This document shows positions 16,676 through 23,739 of a DNA stretch of 30,681 nt, one piece after another (the first letter of the stretch is position 1; each line of letters opens with the position of its first letter). The DNA is taken from assembly GCA_965369325.1 (NCBI GenBank), contig CBDUQI010000052.1, positions 1-30,681 on the forward strand. Reading direction: 5' to 3'. The notes beneath the pieces were generated by a model. That model saw only the letters and a list, made by a program, of their open reading frames with translations, made no database searches and was not told the DNA's origin. Source of the stretch: CBDUQI01 sp965369325 (lineage in GTDB: Bacteria > Pseudomonadota > Gammaproteobacteria > Steroidobacterales > JBCBZW01). A program made the position numbers and the translations under genes.

Positions 16676-17629
16676 CTAATATTTTTGCGCTGGCTCGCTT
16701 GCCAGCACCTGCCTGGCCTGCGCCGCATCCACATGCATCTGCGCAACCAGTTGGTCGAGGCTTGCAAAATGTTCCTCGGCGCGCAAGTACCGCACAAACT
16801 CCACATCCAAACGCTGGCCATAAATGTCCTGCGCGAAATCGAAAATGTTCACTTCCAGCAGCATCCGGCCGCCGTCAACCGTCGGGCGTGTGCCCAGGCT
16901 GGCCACGCCATCCAGCCACTGCCGCTCGCGCCCCGCCACCCCGCGTACGCGCACCGCGTAAATGCCGTGCAGCGGCGTTATCAAGCGCCCGATGCCAATG
17001 TTCGCAGTGGGAAAACCCAGCTCGCGCCCAAGCTGTTTGCCGGCGATCACCCGGCCGCTCATACGATAGGGCCGCCCCAGCAGCCGTCGGGCCTGGCGCA
17101 AATCGCCGGTGCTCAACGCCTTACGCACCGCTGTGCTGCTGATGCGCACACCATCCAGTTCCGCGGTGGGGGCAACCGCCACCTCAAATCCGTGGGCCTG
17201 CCCGGCGTCGAGCAGCGACTGCACATCGCCTTTACGGCCGCGGCCGTAACGAAAATCCGCCCCCACCAGCAGGTACTTAACCTGCAGCTGCTGCACCAGC
17301 AGAACCCGCACAAAATCCTCAGGGGACATCGCCGCGGTGCGGGCGTTGAACGCCAGGCAAATCATGCGCTGCAGGCCCGTCACCTTCAGCGCTGTGTATT
17401 TCTCACGAAACCGGCTCAGGCGGGCGGGCGCCGAGTCGGCGGCAAAGAACTCGCGCGGCGTCGGCTCAAACACCATAGCGGCCGTCACCAAGCCATCCTG
17501 ACAGCCGCGTTCAATCAGCAATCTGAGTACAGCCTGGTGCCCAAGGTGCACCCCGTCGTAGTTGCCAATAGTGAGCGCATGAGGGGTCCCCAGGCAATCA
17601 AGGCCAGCCGTGCCACGGAGCAGTTCCAT
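16676..17629 (-). CDS. ribF: Bifunctional riboflavin kinase / FMN adenylyltransferase
   Basis: RibF converts riboflavin to FMN and FMN to FAD in the cytoplasm. It has 317 residues, the usual length. The N-terminal FAD synthetase domain shows the nucleotidyltransferase motif GNYDGVHLGH (22-31; the family usually has Phe where Tyr24 stands here). The C-terminal riboflavin kinase domain has GRELGFPTANI near residue 205, and DFAQDIYG and VEFVRYLRAEEHFASLDQLV in the last part. The gene is the second of murJ-ribF-ileS-lspA but is separated from murJ by 117 bases containing a palindrome and a possible promoter, so it may also be transcribed on its own. Confidence 0.97.
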   Translation of the reverse strand: MELLRGTAGLDCLGTPHALTIGNYDGVHLGHQAVLRLLIERGCQDGLVTAAMVFEPTPREFFAADSAPARLSRFREKYTALKVTGLQRMICLAFNARTAAMSPEDFVRVLLVQQLQVKYLLVGADFRYGRGRKGDVQSLLDAGQAHGFEVAVAPTAELDGVRISSTAVRKALSTGDLRQARRLLGRPYRMSGRVIAGKQLGRELGFPTANIGIGRLITPLHGIYAVRVRGVAGRERQWLDGVASLGTRPTVDGGRMLLEVNIFDFAQDIYGQRLDVEFVRYLRAEEHFASLDQLVAQMHVDAAQARQVLASEPAQKY

Positions 17630-17665
17630 GCCGTATCTGCAGTTCTCGTTGGGGCAAAGCGCGTA

Positions 17666-17671
17666 AGTATA
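17666..17671 (-). promoter_or_regulatory. Possible -10 box upstream of ribF
   Basis: On the minus strand TATACT (17671-17666) is a good -10 hexamer 37 bases before the ribF ATG. The -35 region at the right spacing (around 17694-17689) is poor, so this is only a candidate internal promoter. Confidence 0.3.
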
Positions 17672-17729
17672 CCGGAGCCGGCGCGACGGGAAGATGCCGG
17701 CCCTGAGGCAATTGGCGTTTTACGCGCAT

Positions 17730-17745
17730 GCGCGCTAGAGCGCGC
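17730..17745 (-). terminator. GC palindrome after murJ
   Basis: GCGCGCT and AGCGCGC form a perfect 7-base inverted repeat with a 2-base centre, immediately after the murJ stop. No T run follows on the minus strand, so it may act as a partial terminator or a transcript-stabilising hairpin between murJ and ribF. Confidence 0.3.
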
Positions 17746-17746
17746 C

Positions 17747-19300
17747 CTACTCCGGCGCCCGCAGTTGCGACGGCCGTACACCCGCGATCAACAGCCCGAG
17801 CAGGTACGCCAGTGCCCCGCTGCCAATACACAGGCTCAGGCGCCCGATACGCTGGCCAAGCGGCCAGTCCAGCCACGACTGCACATCGCCGCCCAGGTAG
17901 TGCAGCACAGCGACCATCGCTGCGCTCGCCAACGCCACGCGCAGACCCAGCGCGCCCCAGCCGCGGCCGGGCTGATACACGCCGCTTTTGCGCAAGCCGC
18001 GATAGAGCATGCCGGCATTGAGCATCGCGGAGAGCCCGGTCGCCAGTGCCAATCCGGCGTGCGGGGCGACAAACCCGGCTCGGATCATCGCAAAGACCAG
18101 CGCGAAGTTCATGAAGATATTGGCCACCATCGCGATCACACCGACCCGCACCGGGGTACGCGTGTCCTGACGGGCGAAGTACCCAGGCGCCAGCACCTTC
18201 ACCAGCGTGAACCCAAGCAACCCCAACGCGTAGGCCATTAAGGAATAACGTGACATCAGCGTGTCGTGCGCGTCGAACGCACCATGCTGAAACAAGGTGG
18301 CCAGGATGGGGCCCGCCAGCACAAACAATGCGACCCCGGCCGGCACCGCCACCAGCGCCGTCATCCGCAATGCCCAATCCAGCGTGTTAGAGAAGGCCGC
18401 CGGAGCCGACTGTGCATGGCGATGCGACAGGCGCGGCAGAATCACCGTGGCCAGCGCGATAGCGAACACCCCTAGTGGAAACTCCATCAGCCGATCCGAG
18501 TAATACAGCCAGCTGATGCTGCCGGTCTGCAGATATGACGCGATGTGCCGATCGATCAGCAGATTGAGCTGGGCCACGGACGAGCCGAAAATCGCCGGCA
18601 ACATCAGGATCATAATCTGGCGCACCCCACGGTGCGCGGCGCCCCAGCGCGGTCGCACCAGCATCCCCAAGCGCCGCAGGAACGGGAGCTGAAAGCACAG
18701 CTGAGCCACGCCCGCGATAAGCACGCCCCAGGCAAGGCCCACCTCCGGATTTTCCAACCGTGGCGCCAGCACCAGCACTGCACCAATGAGGGACAGATTC
18801 AGCAACACCGGGGTGAACGCAGGCACCGCAAAACGTCCATATGTGTTGAGTACGCCGCCCGCCAGGGCGGTAAGTGAAATGAAAAATATGTACGGAAAGG
18901 TGAGGCGCAGCATCTGCACCGCCAGATCGTATTTGTCCGCGTCTGCACGAAACCCCGAGCTGAACAGTAGAATCAGCAACGGCGCCAGCAGCACACCAAG
19001 CACGGTGACCAGCAGCAGCACCGCACCCAAGGTACCGCTTACCCGCGAGACCAGCTCCCGTACCTCGCCTGTTTCGGCTTGAGTTTTGTACTCAGAAAGC
19101 ACCGGCACAAATGCCTGTGAGAAAGCGCCCTCGCCGAACAGGCGACGCAGGAAGTTGGGGATCTGGAAGGCCACCACGAACACATCCATACCCGTGCCCG
19201 CACCAAAAAAGCGCGCGAACACCACATCCCGGACAAAGCCCAGAATGCGCGAGCCCAGCGTCATACTGCCGACCACGGAAGTAGATTTGAGCAAGCTCAT
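17747..19300 (-). CDS. murJ: Lipid II flippase MurJ
   Basis: MurJ (MviN) flips lipid II across the inner membrane for peptidoglycan synthesis. I chose ATG at 19300 (517 residues) because MSLLKSTSVVGSMTLGSRIL aligns with the N-terminus I recall for Escherichia coli MurJ (MNLLKS...TM.SR.LGF.RD); a start at 19348 adds 16 residues but neither start has a strong ribosome site. The sequence is hydrophobic throughout, with about 14 membrane helices expected, and carries family motifs GFVRDVVFARFFGAG, RRLFGEGAFSQAFVPVL, FPLGVFAIALATVILPRLS, and RQDTRTPVRVGV. It diverges from rpsT, and ribF follows on the same strand. Confidence 0.95.
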   Translation of the reverse strand: MSLLKSTSVVGSMTLGSRILGFVRDVVFARFFGAGTGMDVFVVAFQIPNFLRRLFGEGAFSQAFVPVLSEYKTQAETGEVRELVSRVSGTLGAVLLLVTVLGVLLAPLLILLFSSGFRADADKYDLAVQMLRLTFPYIFFISLTALAGGVLNTYGRFAVPAFTPVLLNLSLIGAVLVLAPRLENPEVGLAWGVLIAGVAQLCFQLPFLRRLGMLVRPRWGAAHRGVRQIMILMLPAIFGSSVAQLNLLIDRHIASYLQTGSISWLYYSDRLMEFPLGVFAIALATVILPRLSHRHAQSAPAAFSNTLDWALRMTALVAVPAGVALFVLAGPILATLFQHGAFDAHDTLMSRYSLMAYALGLLGFTLVKVLAPGYFARQDTRTPVRVGVIAMVANIFMNFALVFAMIRAGFVAPHAGLALATGLSAMLNAGMLYRGLRKSGVYQPGRGWGALGLRVALASAAMVAVLHYLGGDVQSWLDWPLGQRIGRLSLCIGSGALAYLLGLLIAGVRPSQLRAPE

Positions 19301-19375
19301 GGGGATAGTCTGTTCAGGCTCAAGCGATATTCCTGCGCTCGCCCCCATGCGGTGGGCGGCATTGCCGTATTAGCG

Positions 19376-19404
19376 TTGACAAGTTACGCGACAGCGCACA
19401 AAAT
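19376..19404 (+). promoter_or_regulatory. Sigma70-type promoter of rpsT
   Basis: A perfect TTGACA -35 (19376-19381) is followed after 17 bases by CAAAAT (19399-19404, four of six matches to TATAAT). Transcription would start near 19411, giving a leader of about 40 bases before the rpsT TTG. Both the box and the spacing are good. Confidence 0.7.
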
Positions 19405-19448
19405 GCCGGGTTTACTGTCTGCGAGTCAACAGATCCGGAGTCATCGAC

Positions 19449-19709
19449 TTGGCCAACTCGAAACAAGCTGAAAAACGCGCGCGTCAGGCGGTTAGCCGCC
19501 GCGCCCGTAATATGTCCCATCGCTCCCGCATGCGCACCCAGGTTAAAGGGGTGAAGAAAGCGGTGGCCGAGGGTGATAAGGATGAAGCCAACAAGCGCTT
19601 TCGCGAGGCGGCCCCGGCCATTGACGCAATGGTCAGCAAGGGCATCGTCCATAAGAACACCGCGGCACGTTACAAAAGCCGCTTGAACGCCAGCATCAAG
19701 GCGCTCTAA
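19449..19709 (+). CDS. rpsT: 30S ribosomal protein S20 (TTG start)
   Basis: S20, 86 residues, binds 16S rRNA early in 30S assembly. The whole chain matches the family: ANSKQAEKRARQ at the N-terminus, RSRMRTQVKGVKKAV, and VHKNTAARYKSRLNASI at the end. The start codon is TTG at 19449, with GGAG 8 bases upstream, and no in-frame ATG is available for the conserved N-terminus. A UUG start is also known for E. coli rpsT, where it is tied to autoregulation of translation by S20. A TTGACA promoter lies upstream, and the gene diverges from murJ and converges on obgE. Confidence 0.97.
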   Translation: MANSKQAEKRARQAVSRRARNMSHRSRMRTQVKGVKKAVAEGDKDEANKRFREAAPAIDAMVSKGIVHKNTAARYKSRLNASIKAL

Positions 19710-19727
19710 GCAACTGATTTAGAAAGG

Positions 19728-19746
19728 CTGCCGAACTCTCCGGCAG
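19728..19746. terminator. Hairpin between convergent rpsT and obgE
   Basis: CTGCCG (19728-19733) pairs with CGGCAG (19741-19746) around seven bases, 18 bases after the rpsT stop. There is no T run on either side, so it is a weak candidate terminator for either gene. Confidence 0.35.
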
Positions 19747-19767
19747 TCGCTGAGCAGCAGTCCCTGG

Positions 19768-20841
19768 TTACTCCTCCAACGGCGCAGCGTCTGCATCGCT
19801 GCCAGCCTCAGCGCGTTCGCGCGCCTCGGTTTCCGCAGCCAGCTCCTCCAGAAAACTCATTACCGCCTCGGCCAGCGCTCGGGTGCCTTCGCCCGTTTCG
19901 GCCGAAATCAGGAACACCGGCCCATGCCAGTCCAGCGCGCGCTCAATCTCGCGCTTGCGGACCTGGGCATCTTCCGGGGTCAGCAGATCGCACTTATTCA
20001 GTATCAGCCAGCGGGGCCGTTGGGCCAGATCATCACTGTAGCGGGCCAGCTCGGCGGCGATTTTGCGCACATCCTCGGCAGGATCGCCCTGCAGTGGCGC
20101 CATATCCACCAAGTGCAACAGCACACGCGTGCGTTGCAGATGGCGCAAAAACTGAATGCCCAGCCCGGCACCTTCGGCCGCGCCCTCCACCAGGCCGGGA
20201 ATATCAGCCAGCACAAACGAGCGGTACCCCCCCACGCTAACCACGCCCAGGTTGGGATACAGCGTAGTAAAGGGGTAATCCGCCACACGCGGACGCGCCG
20301 CAGACACGGCCCGGATCAAGGTGGATTTGCCCGCATTCGGGCTGCCCAGTAGCCCCACGTCGGCCAGCACCTTCAGCTCCAATCGCAGCTGGCGTGCTTC
20401 GCCCGGATGCCCCGGTGAGAACTGACGCGGCGCGCGATTGGTGCTGGATTTAAAGTGCACGTTGCCCTGACCGCCATCGCCGCCACGCGCCACCATGAGC
20501 GTCTGGCCGGCTTTGTCCAGATCGCCCAGGCACTCCTCGGTGTCGATGTCGTAGACCACCGTGCCCTCTGGCACATCGATCAGCAGGTCCTGGCCGGCAC
20601 GGCCGTAGCAATTCTTGGAGCGCCCGGCCTGACCAGACTCAGCGCGGTACTGGCGCGACATTCTAAAATCCACCAGCGTGTTGATATTGTCGCAGGCCCG
20701 CAGTGTGACACTGCCGCCGCGCCCGCCATCACCGCCGTCGGGGCCGCCCTTGGGCACGTACTTTTCGCGCCGCATGCTGGCACAGCCATCGCCACCACGC
20801 CCTGCGCGCACACGAACAATCGCTTCATCGACAAATTTCAT
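19768..20841 (-). CDS. obgE: Obg-family GTPase
   Basis: Ribosome-associated GTPase acting in 50S assembly and stress control. It has 357 residues. The glycine-rich Obg fold covers residues 1-158 (KFVDEAIVRVRAGRGGDGC, KGGPDGGDGGRGGSV). The G domain has the P-loop GSPNAGKS at 166-173 (family usually GLPNAGKS), DIPG at 213-216, NKCD at 282-285 and SAETGEG near 315. The tail is short and acidic. It is downstream of rplU-rpmA but separated from them by a strong terminator, so read-through or a local promoter is needed. I see no strong ribosome site before the ATG. Confidence 0.97.
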   Translation of the reverse strand: MKFVDEAIVRVRAGRGGDGCASMRREKYVPKGGPDGGDGGRGGSVTLRACDNINTLVDFRMSRQYRAESGQAGRSKNCYGRAGQDLLIDVPEGTVVYDIDTEECLGDLDKAGQTLMVARGGDGGQGNVHFKSSTNRAPRQFSPGHPGEARQLRLELKVLADVGLLGSPNAGKSTLIRAVSAARPRVADYPFTTLYPNLGVVSVGGYRSFVLADIPGLVEGAAEGAGLGIQFLRHLQRTRVLLHLVDMAPLQGDPAEDVRKIAAELARYSDDLAQRPRWLILNKCDLLTPEDAQVRKREIERALDWHGPVFLISAETGEGTRALAEAVMSFLEELAAETEARERAEAGSDADAAPLEE

Positions 20842-20864
20842 GATATCTGGCCTTCTAGCCGCAT

Positions 20865-20893
20865 AAAAAAACCCCGGCTAAGCGGGGTTTTTC
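20865..20893 (-). terminator. Rho-independent terminator between rpmA and obgE
   Basis: On the minus strand an ACCCCG stem pairs with CGGGGT around a six-base loop and is followed by a T run ending near 20865. A-T pairs extend the stem on both sides, so it looks bidirectional. It ends rplU-rpmA about 30 bases after the rpmA stop and reduces transcription into obgE. Confidence 0.85.
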
Positions 20894-20920
20894 CGTGGAC
20901 TGAGAAAACGGCCTGAGAAC

Positions 20921-21178
20921 TCAGTCGGCCACCACGTCCACATAGCGTCGGTGTTTCGGCCCGCGACGGACGAATAACACACTGCCATTGGAGGTGGCGA
21001 ACAAGGTGTGATCACGCCCAACGCCGACGTTGCGACCCGCATGAAATCGCGTGCCGCGCTGACGCACGATAATACTGCCTGCAGTAACCGTCTGGCCACC
21101 GTAGATTTTCACGCCAAGGCGTTTGCTTTCTGAATCGCGCCCGTTGCGCGTACTGCCACCGGCTTTCTTATGTGCCAT
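20921..21178 (-). CDS. rpmA: 50S ribosomal protein L27
   Basis: L27, 85 residues, whose N-terminus reaches the peptidyl-transferase centre. The sequence starts MAHKKAGGSTRNGRDSESKR and contains GVKIYGGQTVTAGSIIVRQR and GRDHTLFA, all diagnostic. There is no N-terminal cleavable extension of the Firmicutes type. GGAG lies upstream of the ATG. It follows rplU by 30 bases in the standard rplU-rpmA order. Confidence 0.97.
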   Translation of the reverse strand: MAHKKAGGSTRNGRDSESKRLGVKIYGGQTVTAGSIIVRQRGTRFHAGRNVGVGRDHTLFATSNGSVLFVRRGPKHRRYVDVVAD

Positions 21179-21208
21179 GACTTAAACTCCCGATTAATTG
21201 AATCGCTG

Positions 21209-21517
21209 TTAAGCGATGCCCGTCACTTTGACCCGAGTGTAGGCCTGGCGATGGGTTTTCATCCGCTTGTAGCCCTGGCGGCGACGAAACTTGACCACAT
21301 CCACCTTGCGGCTGCGCCCCTGCTCCTCGACCACCGCAGTGACCTTGCTGCCGTCCAGAAATGGCGCACCGACGCGTACGTCATCGCCATTGCCGATTAG
21401 CAATACCTGATCGAATTCCACCGTAGCGCCGGCCTCAGCATTGAGTTTTTCAACCCGCAGCGAGCCGCCCTCGGTAACGCGATACTGTTTTCCGCCTGTC
21501 TTGATGACCGCATACAT
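21209..21517 (-). CDS. rplU: 50S ribosomal protein L21
   Basis: L21, 102 residues from ATG at 21517. The frame is open to 21580, but MYAVIKTGGKQYRV is the conserved family start and has GGAGAG 8-12 bases upstream, so the longer version is rejected. Other landmarks are VLLIGNGDDVRVGAPF, KFRRRQGYKRMKTHRQ and YTRVKVTGI at the end. It is the first gene of rplU-rpmA; a good sigma70 promoter lies about 75 bases upstream and a leader hairpin lies in between. Confidence 0.97.
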   Translation of the reverse strand: MYAVIKTGGKQYRVTEGGSLRVEKLNAEAGATVEFDQVLLIGNGDDVRVGAPFLDGSKVTAVVEEQGRSRKVDVVKFRRRQGYKRMKTHRQAYTRVKVTGIA

Positions 21518-21562
21518 CGGTCTGCTCTCCAGTGCCCGGCGCTCGGGCCGGTTATTTAGGGG

Positions 21563-21577
21563 TCCGGCGCCGCCGGA
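21563..21577 (-). promoter_or_regulatory. Hairpin in the rplU leader
   Basis: TCCGGC and GCCGGA (minus strand) form a 6-base stem with a 3-base loop in the predicted rplU 5' leader, 13-27 bases downstream of the -10 box. It could be part of a ribosomal-protein leader, but no known leader motif is recognised. Confidence 0.3.
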
Positions 21578-21589
21578 CAAAGACCGCGC

Positions 21590-21618
21590 ATAGTAGTATT
21601 TCCGGACCGGCCGGTCAA
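21590..21618 (-). promoter_or_regulatory. Sigma70-type promoter of rplU-rpmA
   Basis: On the minus strand TTGACC (21618-21613) and TACTAT (21595-21590) are separated by exactly 17 bases. Both boxes match the sigma70 consensus in five and four of six positions. It is correctly placed before rplU. Confidence 0.75.
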
Positions 21619-21716
21619 ACCTCTGGGCCGCTCTTTTTTATGTCCGCTGGCTGGAAAAACATGGCCTTTGCATGAAAACCGGCTTACGATGCGCAGGCAG
21701 TGTAGACGAGGCAAGC

Positions 21717-22721
21717 ATGACTATCATCCCAGGGCCGTCCCGGCGCCCAGAAATGTCACTGGATGACATCCGGCAACTCATCCGGCCCGAACTGGCTGGG
21801 GTGGACGATGAGATCCGGGCACAAATGCACTCGCAGGTGCCTCTGATCGACCAGGTCGCCCACTACATCATTAATAGTGGCGGCAAACGCCTGCGCCCCA
21901 TGCTGGTCGTGCTGGCAGCACGCGCCTGCGGGTATACCGGGCGCGATCATGTCGCTGCCGCGGCCATTATCGAGTTTATTCACACCGCGACGCTGCTGCA
22001 TGACGACGTGGTGGACGATTCGGCCCTACGCCGAGGGCGGCGCACCGCTAACAGCGTCTGGGGCAACCCGGCCAGCGTGCTGGTAGGGGATTTTCTATAC
22101 TCACGCTCGTTCCAGATGATGGTGCATATTGGCAGCATGCAGGTGATGCAGGTGCTCTCCAATGCCACCAACATTATTGCTGAAGGCGAAGTGCAACAGT
22201 TGGTGAACTGCCACGACCCAGATACCACCGAAGAGGCGTACTTTCGCGTTATCCGTAACAAAACCGCCAAACTGTTCGAGGCCGGCACCCGCATCGGAGC
22301 CATTCTGGGTGGCCAAGACGAGCGGGTATGCGAGGCACTGGCCGATTTTGGCCTACGCCTGGGTATTGCCTTCCAGCTGCGCGACGACGTGCTGGACTAC
22401 TCGGCCAGCCCCAGTGAGCTGGGCAAGAATATCGGGGACGACCTGGCGGAGGGCAAGCCTACTCTGCCGCTTATCCATGCCATGCGCGCGGGTACTGCGG
22501 AGCAACGCTCGCTGATCCGCCGGGCGATCGAGCACGGGGGTCGCGAGAATATCGAGGCCGTCTGCGAGGCCGTACAGAGCAGTGGTGCGCTGGATTACAC
22601 GGCGCAAATCGCCGCTCAGGAGTCCGCCGCCGCCTTGCATGCACTGGCTGTGCTGCCCGCCTCCCCGTTCAAGGATTCGCTGGCGGCGGTCGCGAGAATA
22701 TCCATCGACCGTAACTTCTAA
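21717..22721 (+). CDS. ispB: Polyprenyl (octaprenyl) diphosphate synthase
   Basis: Trans-polyprenyl diphosphate synthase making the side chain of ubiquinone. I chose ATG at 21717 (334 residues), which has GAGG 5 bases upstream; ATG at 21672 lacks a ribosome site, and ATG at 21753 (MSLDDIRQLI) matches family length best but also lacks one. The first Asp-rich motif is LLHDDVVDDS and the second LRDDVLDY; GGKRLRPM near the N-terminus and DDLAEGKPTLPLIHAM near the C-terminus are conserved. Family and position next to rplU indicate IspB; the exact chain length cannot be read from sequence. It diverges from rplU. Confidence 0.93.
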   Translation: MTIIPGPSRRPEMSLDDIRQLIRPELAGVDDEIRAQMHSQVPLIDQVAHYIINSGGKRLRPMLVVLAARACGYTGRDHVAAAAIIEFIHTATLLHDDVVDDSALRRGRRTANSVWGNPASVLVGDFLYSRSFQMMVHIGSMQVMQVLSNATNIIAEGEVQQLVNCHDPDTTEEAYFRVIRNKTAKLFEAGTRIGAILGGQDERVCEALADFGLRLGIAFQLRDDVLDYSASPSELGKNIGDDLAEGKPTLPLIHAMRAGTAEQRSLIRRAIEHGGRENIEAVCEAVQSSGALDYTAQIAAQESAAALHALAVLPASPFKDSLAAVARISIDRNF

Positions 22722-22742
22722 GCTAGCGCGTCCGCGGCGCAA

Positions 22743-22760
22743 GCGGTCGATCACGACCGC
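22743..22760. terminator. Hairpin between convergent ispB and dehydratase
   Basis: GCGGTCG (22743-22749) pairs perfectly with CGACCGC (22754-22760) around ATCA, in the 40 bases between the two stop codons. There is no T run, so this is a candidate bidirectional terminator only. Confidence 0.45.
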
Positions 22761-22761
22761 G

Positions 22762-23739
22762 TTAGAGGATCTGCTTCAGGGTCGACAGGCTAATATTGCC
22801 CCCGCAAATAATCACCGCGACGCGCTTGCCCGCCAACACTGCCTGGCGCTTGATCAATGTGGCCACGGCGACCCCGGCAGCGCCCTCCAGCAACTGGTTG
22901 TGTGCCTTCATATACAGCCGCATGGCCTCGGCAATCTGCGCCTCGCTAACGGTGTCAAACTCATCCACCAAATCGCGGACCAGATCGAATGTAATGGCGC
23001 CCGGTTCCACTCCGCCGGCCGTGCCATCACTGAGTGTTGGCAGCGATGGCAGGTCCAGAATCTGCCCGGCGGCGACTGAATCGATCATGACCCGCGAATT
23101 TTGCGGGGAGCATCCGATCACCTGCACTTGCGGCCATACCTGCTTTAGATAGCCCGCGATCCCACTAATCAGACCACCGCCGCCCAGCGCCACCAGCACC
23201 ACATCGGCCGGCGCCGGCATCTGCGCCACCAGCTCCACCGCCACGGTGCCTTGCCCGGCCGCCACCAGAATATCGTTGTACGGGGAGACAAAGGTCTTGC
23301 CGTGCTGTTCGGCGTAGGCGCGCGCATGCTGCTCCGTCACCACGCCGTCATCACCATGCTCGCGAATATCCGCGCCGTAGCGACGCATGTTCTCAAGTTT
23401 CGCCTCGGATGCCCCCTCTGGCACGAAGACGATCCCGCTGGCCTCGGCCAGCGCCGCGGCGCAGGAAAACCCAGCCCCGTGATTGCCGGTGGACGCGGTG
23501 ACAAACCCCGCGGCAAACTCCTCGGGCGTGGCGCAATGGATGCGATTGGTAGCGCCACGATACTTAAACGATCCGGTCTGCTGCAGGTTCTCGCATTTAA
23601 ACCACACCTGCGCGCCCGTCGCGTGCTCAAATACCTGCGAGCGACACAGCAGGGTTTCCTGCACAAACGGCCGTACTGTTCGAGCCGCTGCCTCGATGTG
23701 CTCAAACAACTGGCCGTTCGCCACCGCTGGTGCACTCAA
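22762..23739 (-). CDS. PLP-dependent threonine/serine dehydratase family protein
   Basis: Fold type II PLP enzyme, 325 residues, in the length range of catabolic (single-domain) threonine/serine dehydratases; the C-terminal ACT regulatory domain of IlvA is absent. The PLP lysine is Lys59 in TGSFKYRGA, the substrate loop is STGNHGAG (83-90), and the phosphate-binding glycine loop is GGGGLISG (186-193). The reaction is probably deamination of threonine or serine to a 2-oxo acid plus ammonia, but related ammonia lyases and racemases share these motifs, so no symbol is given. The likely start is TTG at 23739, overlapping the S8 gene stop as TTGA, which makes it the last gene of the sigma-factor operon. 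Confidence 0.85.
   Translation of the reverse strand: MSAPAVANGQLFEHIEAAARTVRPFVQETLLCRSQVFEHATGAQVWFKCENLQQTGSFKYRGATNRIHCATPEEFAAGFVTASTGNHGAGFSCAAALAEASGIVFVPEGASEAKLENMRRYGADIREHGDDGVVTEQHARAYAEQHGKTFVSPYNDILVAAGQGTVAVELVAQMPAPADVVLVALGGGGLISGIAGYLKQVWPQVQVIGCSPQNSRVMIDSVAAGQILDLPSLPTLSDGTAGGVEPGAITFDLVRDLVDEFDTVSEAQIAEAMRLYMKAHNQLLEGAAGVAVATLIKRQAVLAGKRVAVIICGGNISLSTLKQIL

Noticed and set aside
16424..18241. A 605-codon open frame on the + strand
   Set aside because: It lies fully antisense to ileS, ribF and murJ, which are certain. The product is rich in Arg, Gln, His and Pro without domain motifs, as expected for a GC-rich shadow frame.
21518..21580. N-terminal extension of L21
   Set aside because: The conserved MYAVIKTGGKQYRV start at 21517 has its own ribosome site; the extension has no counterpart in the family.
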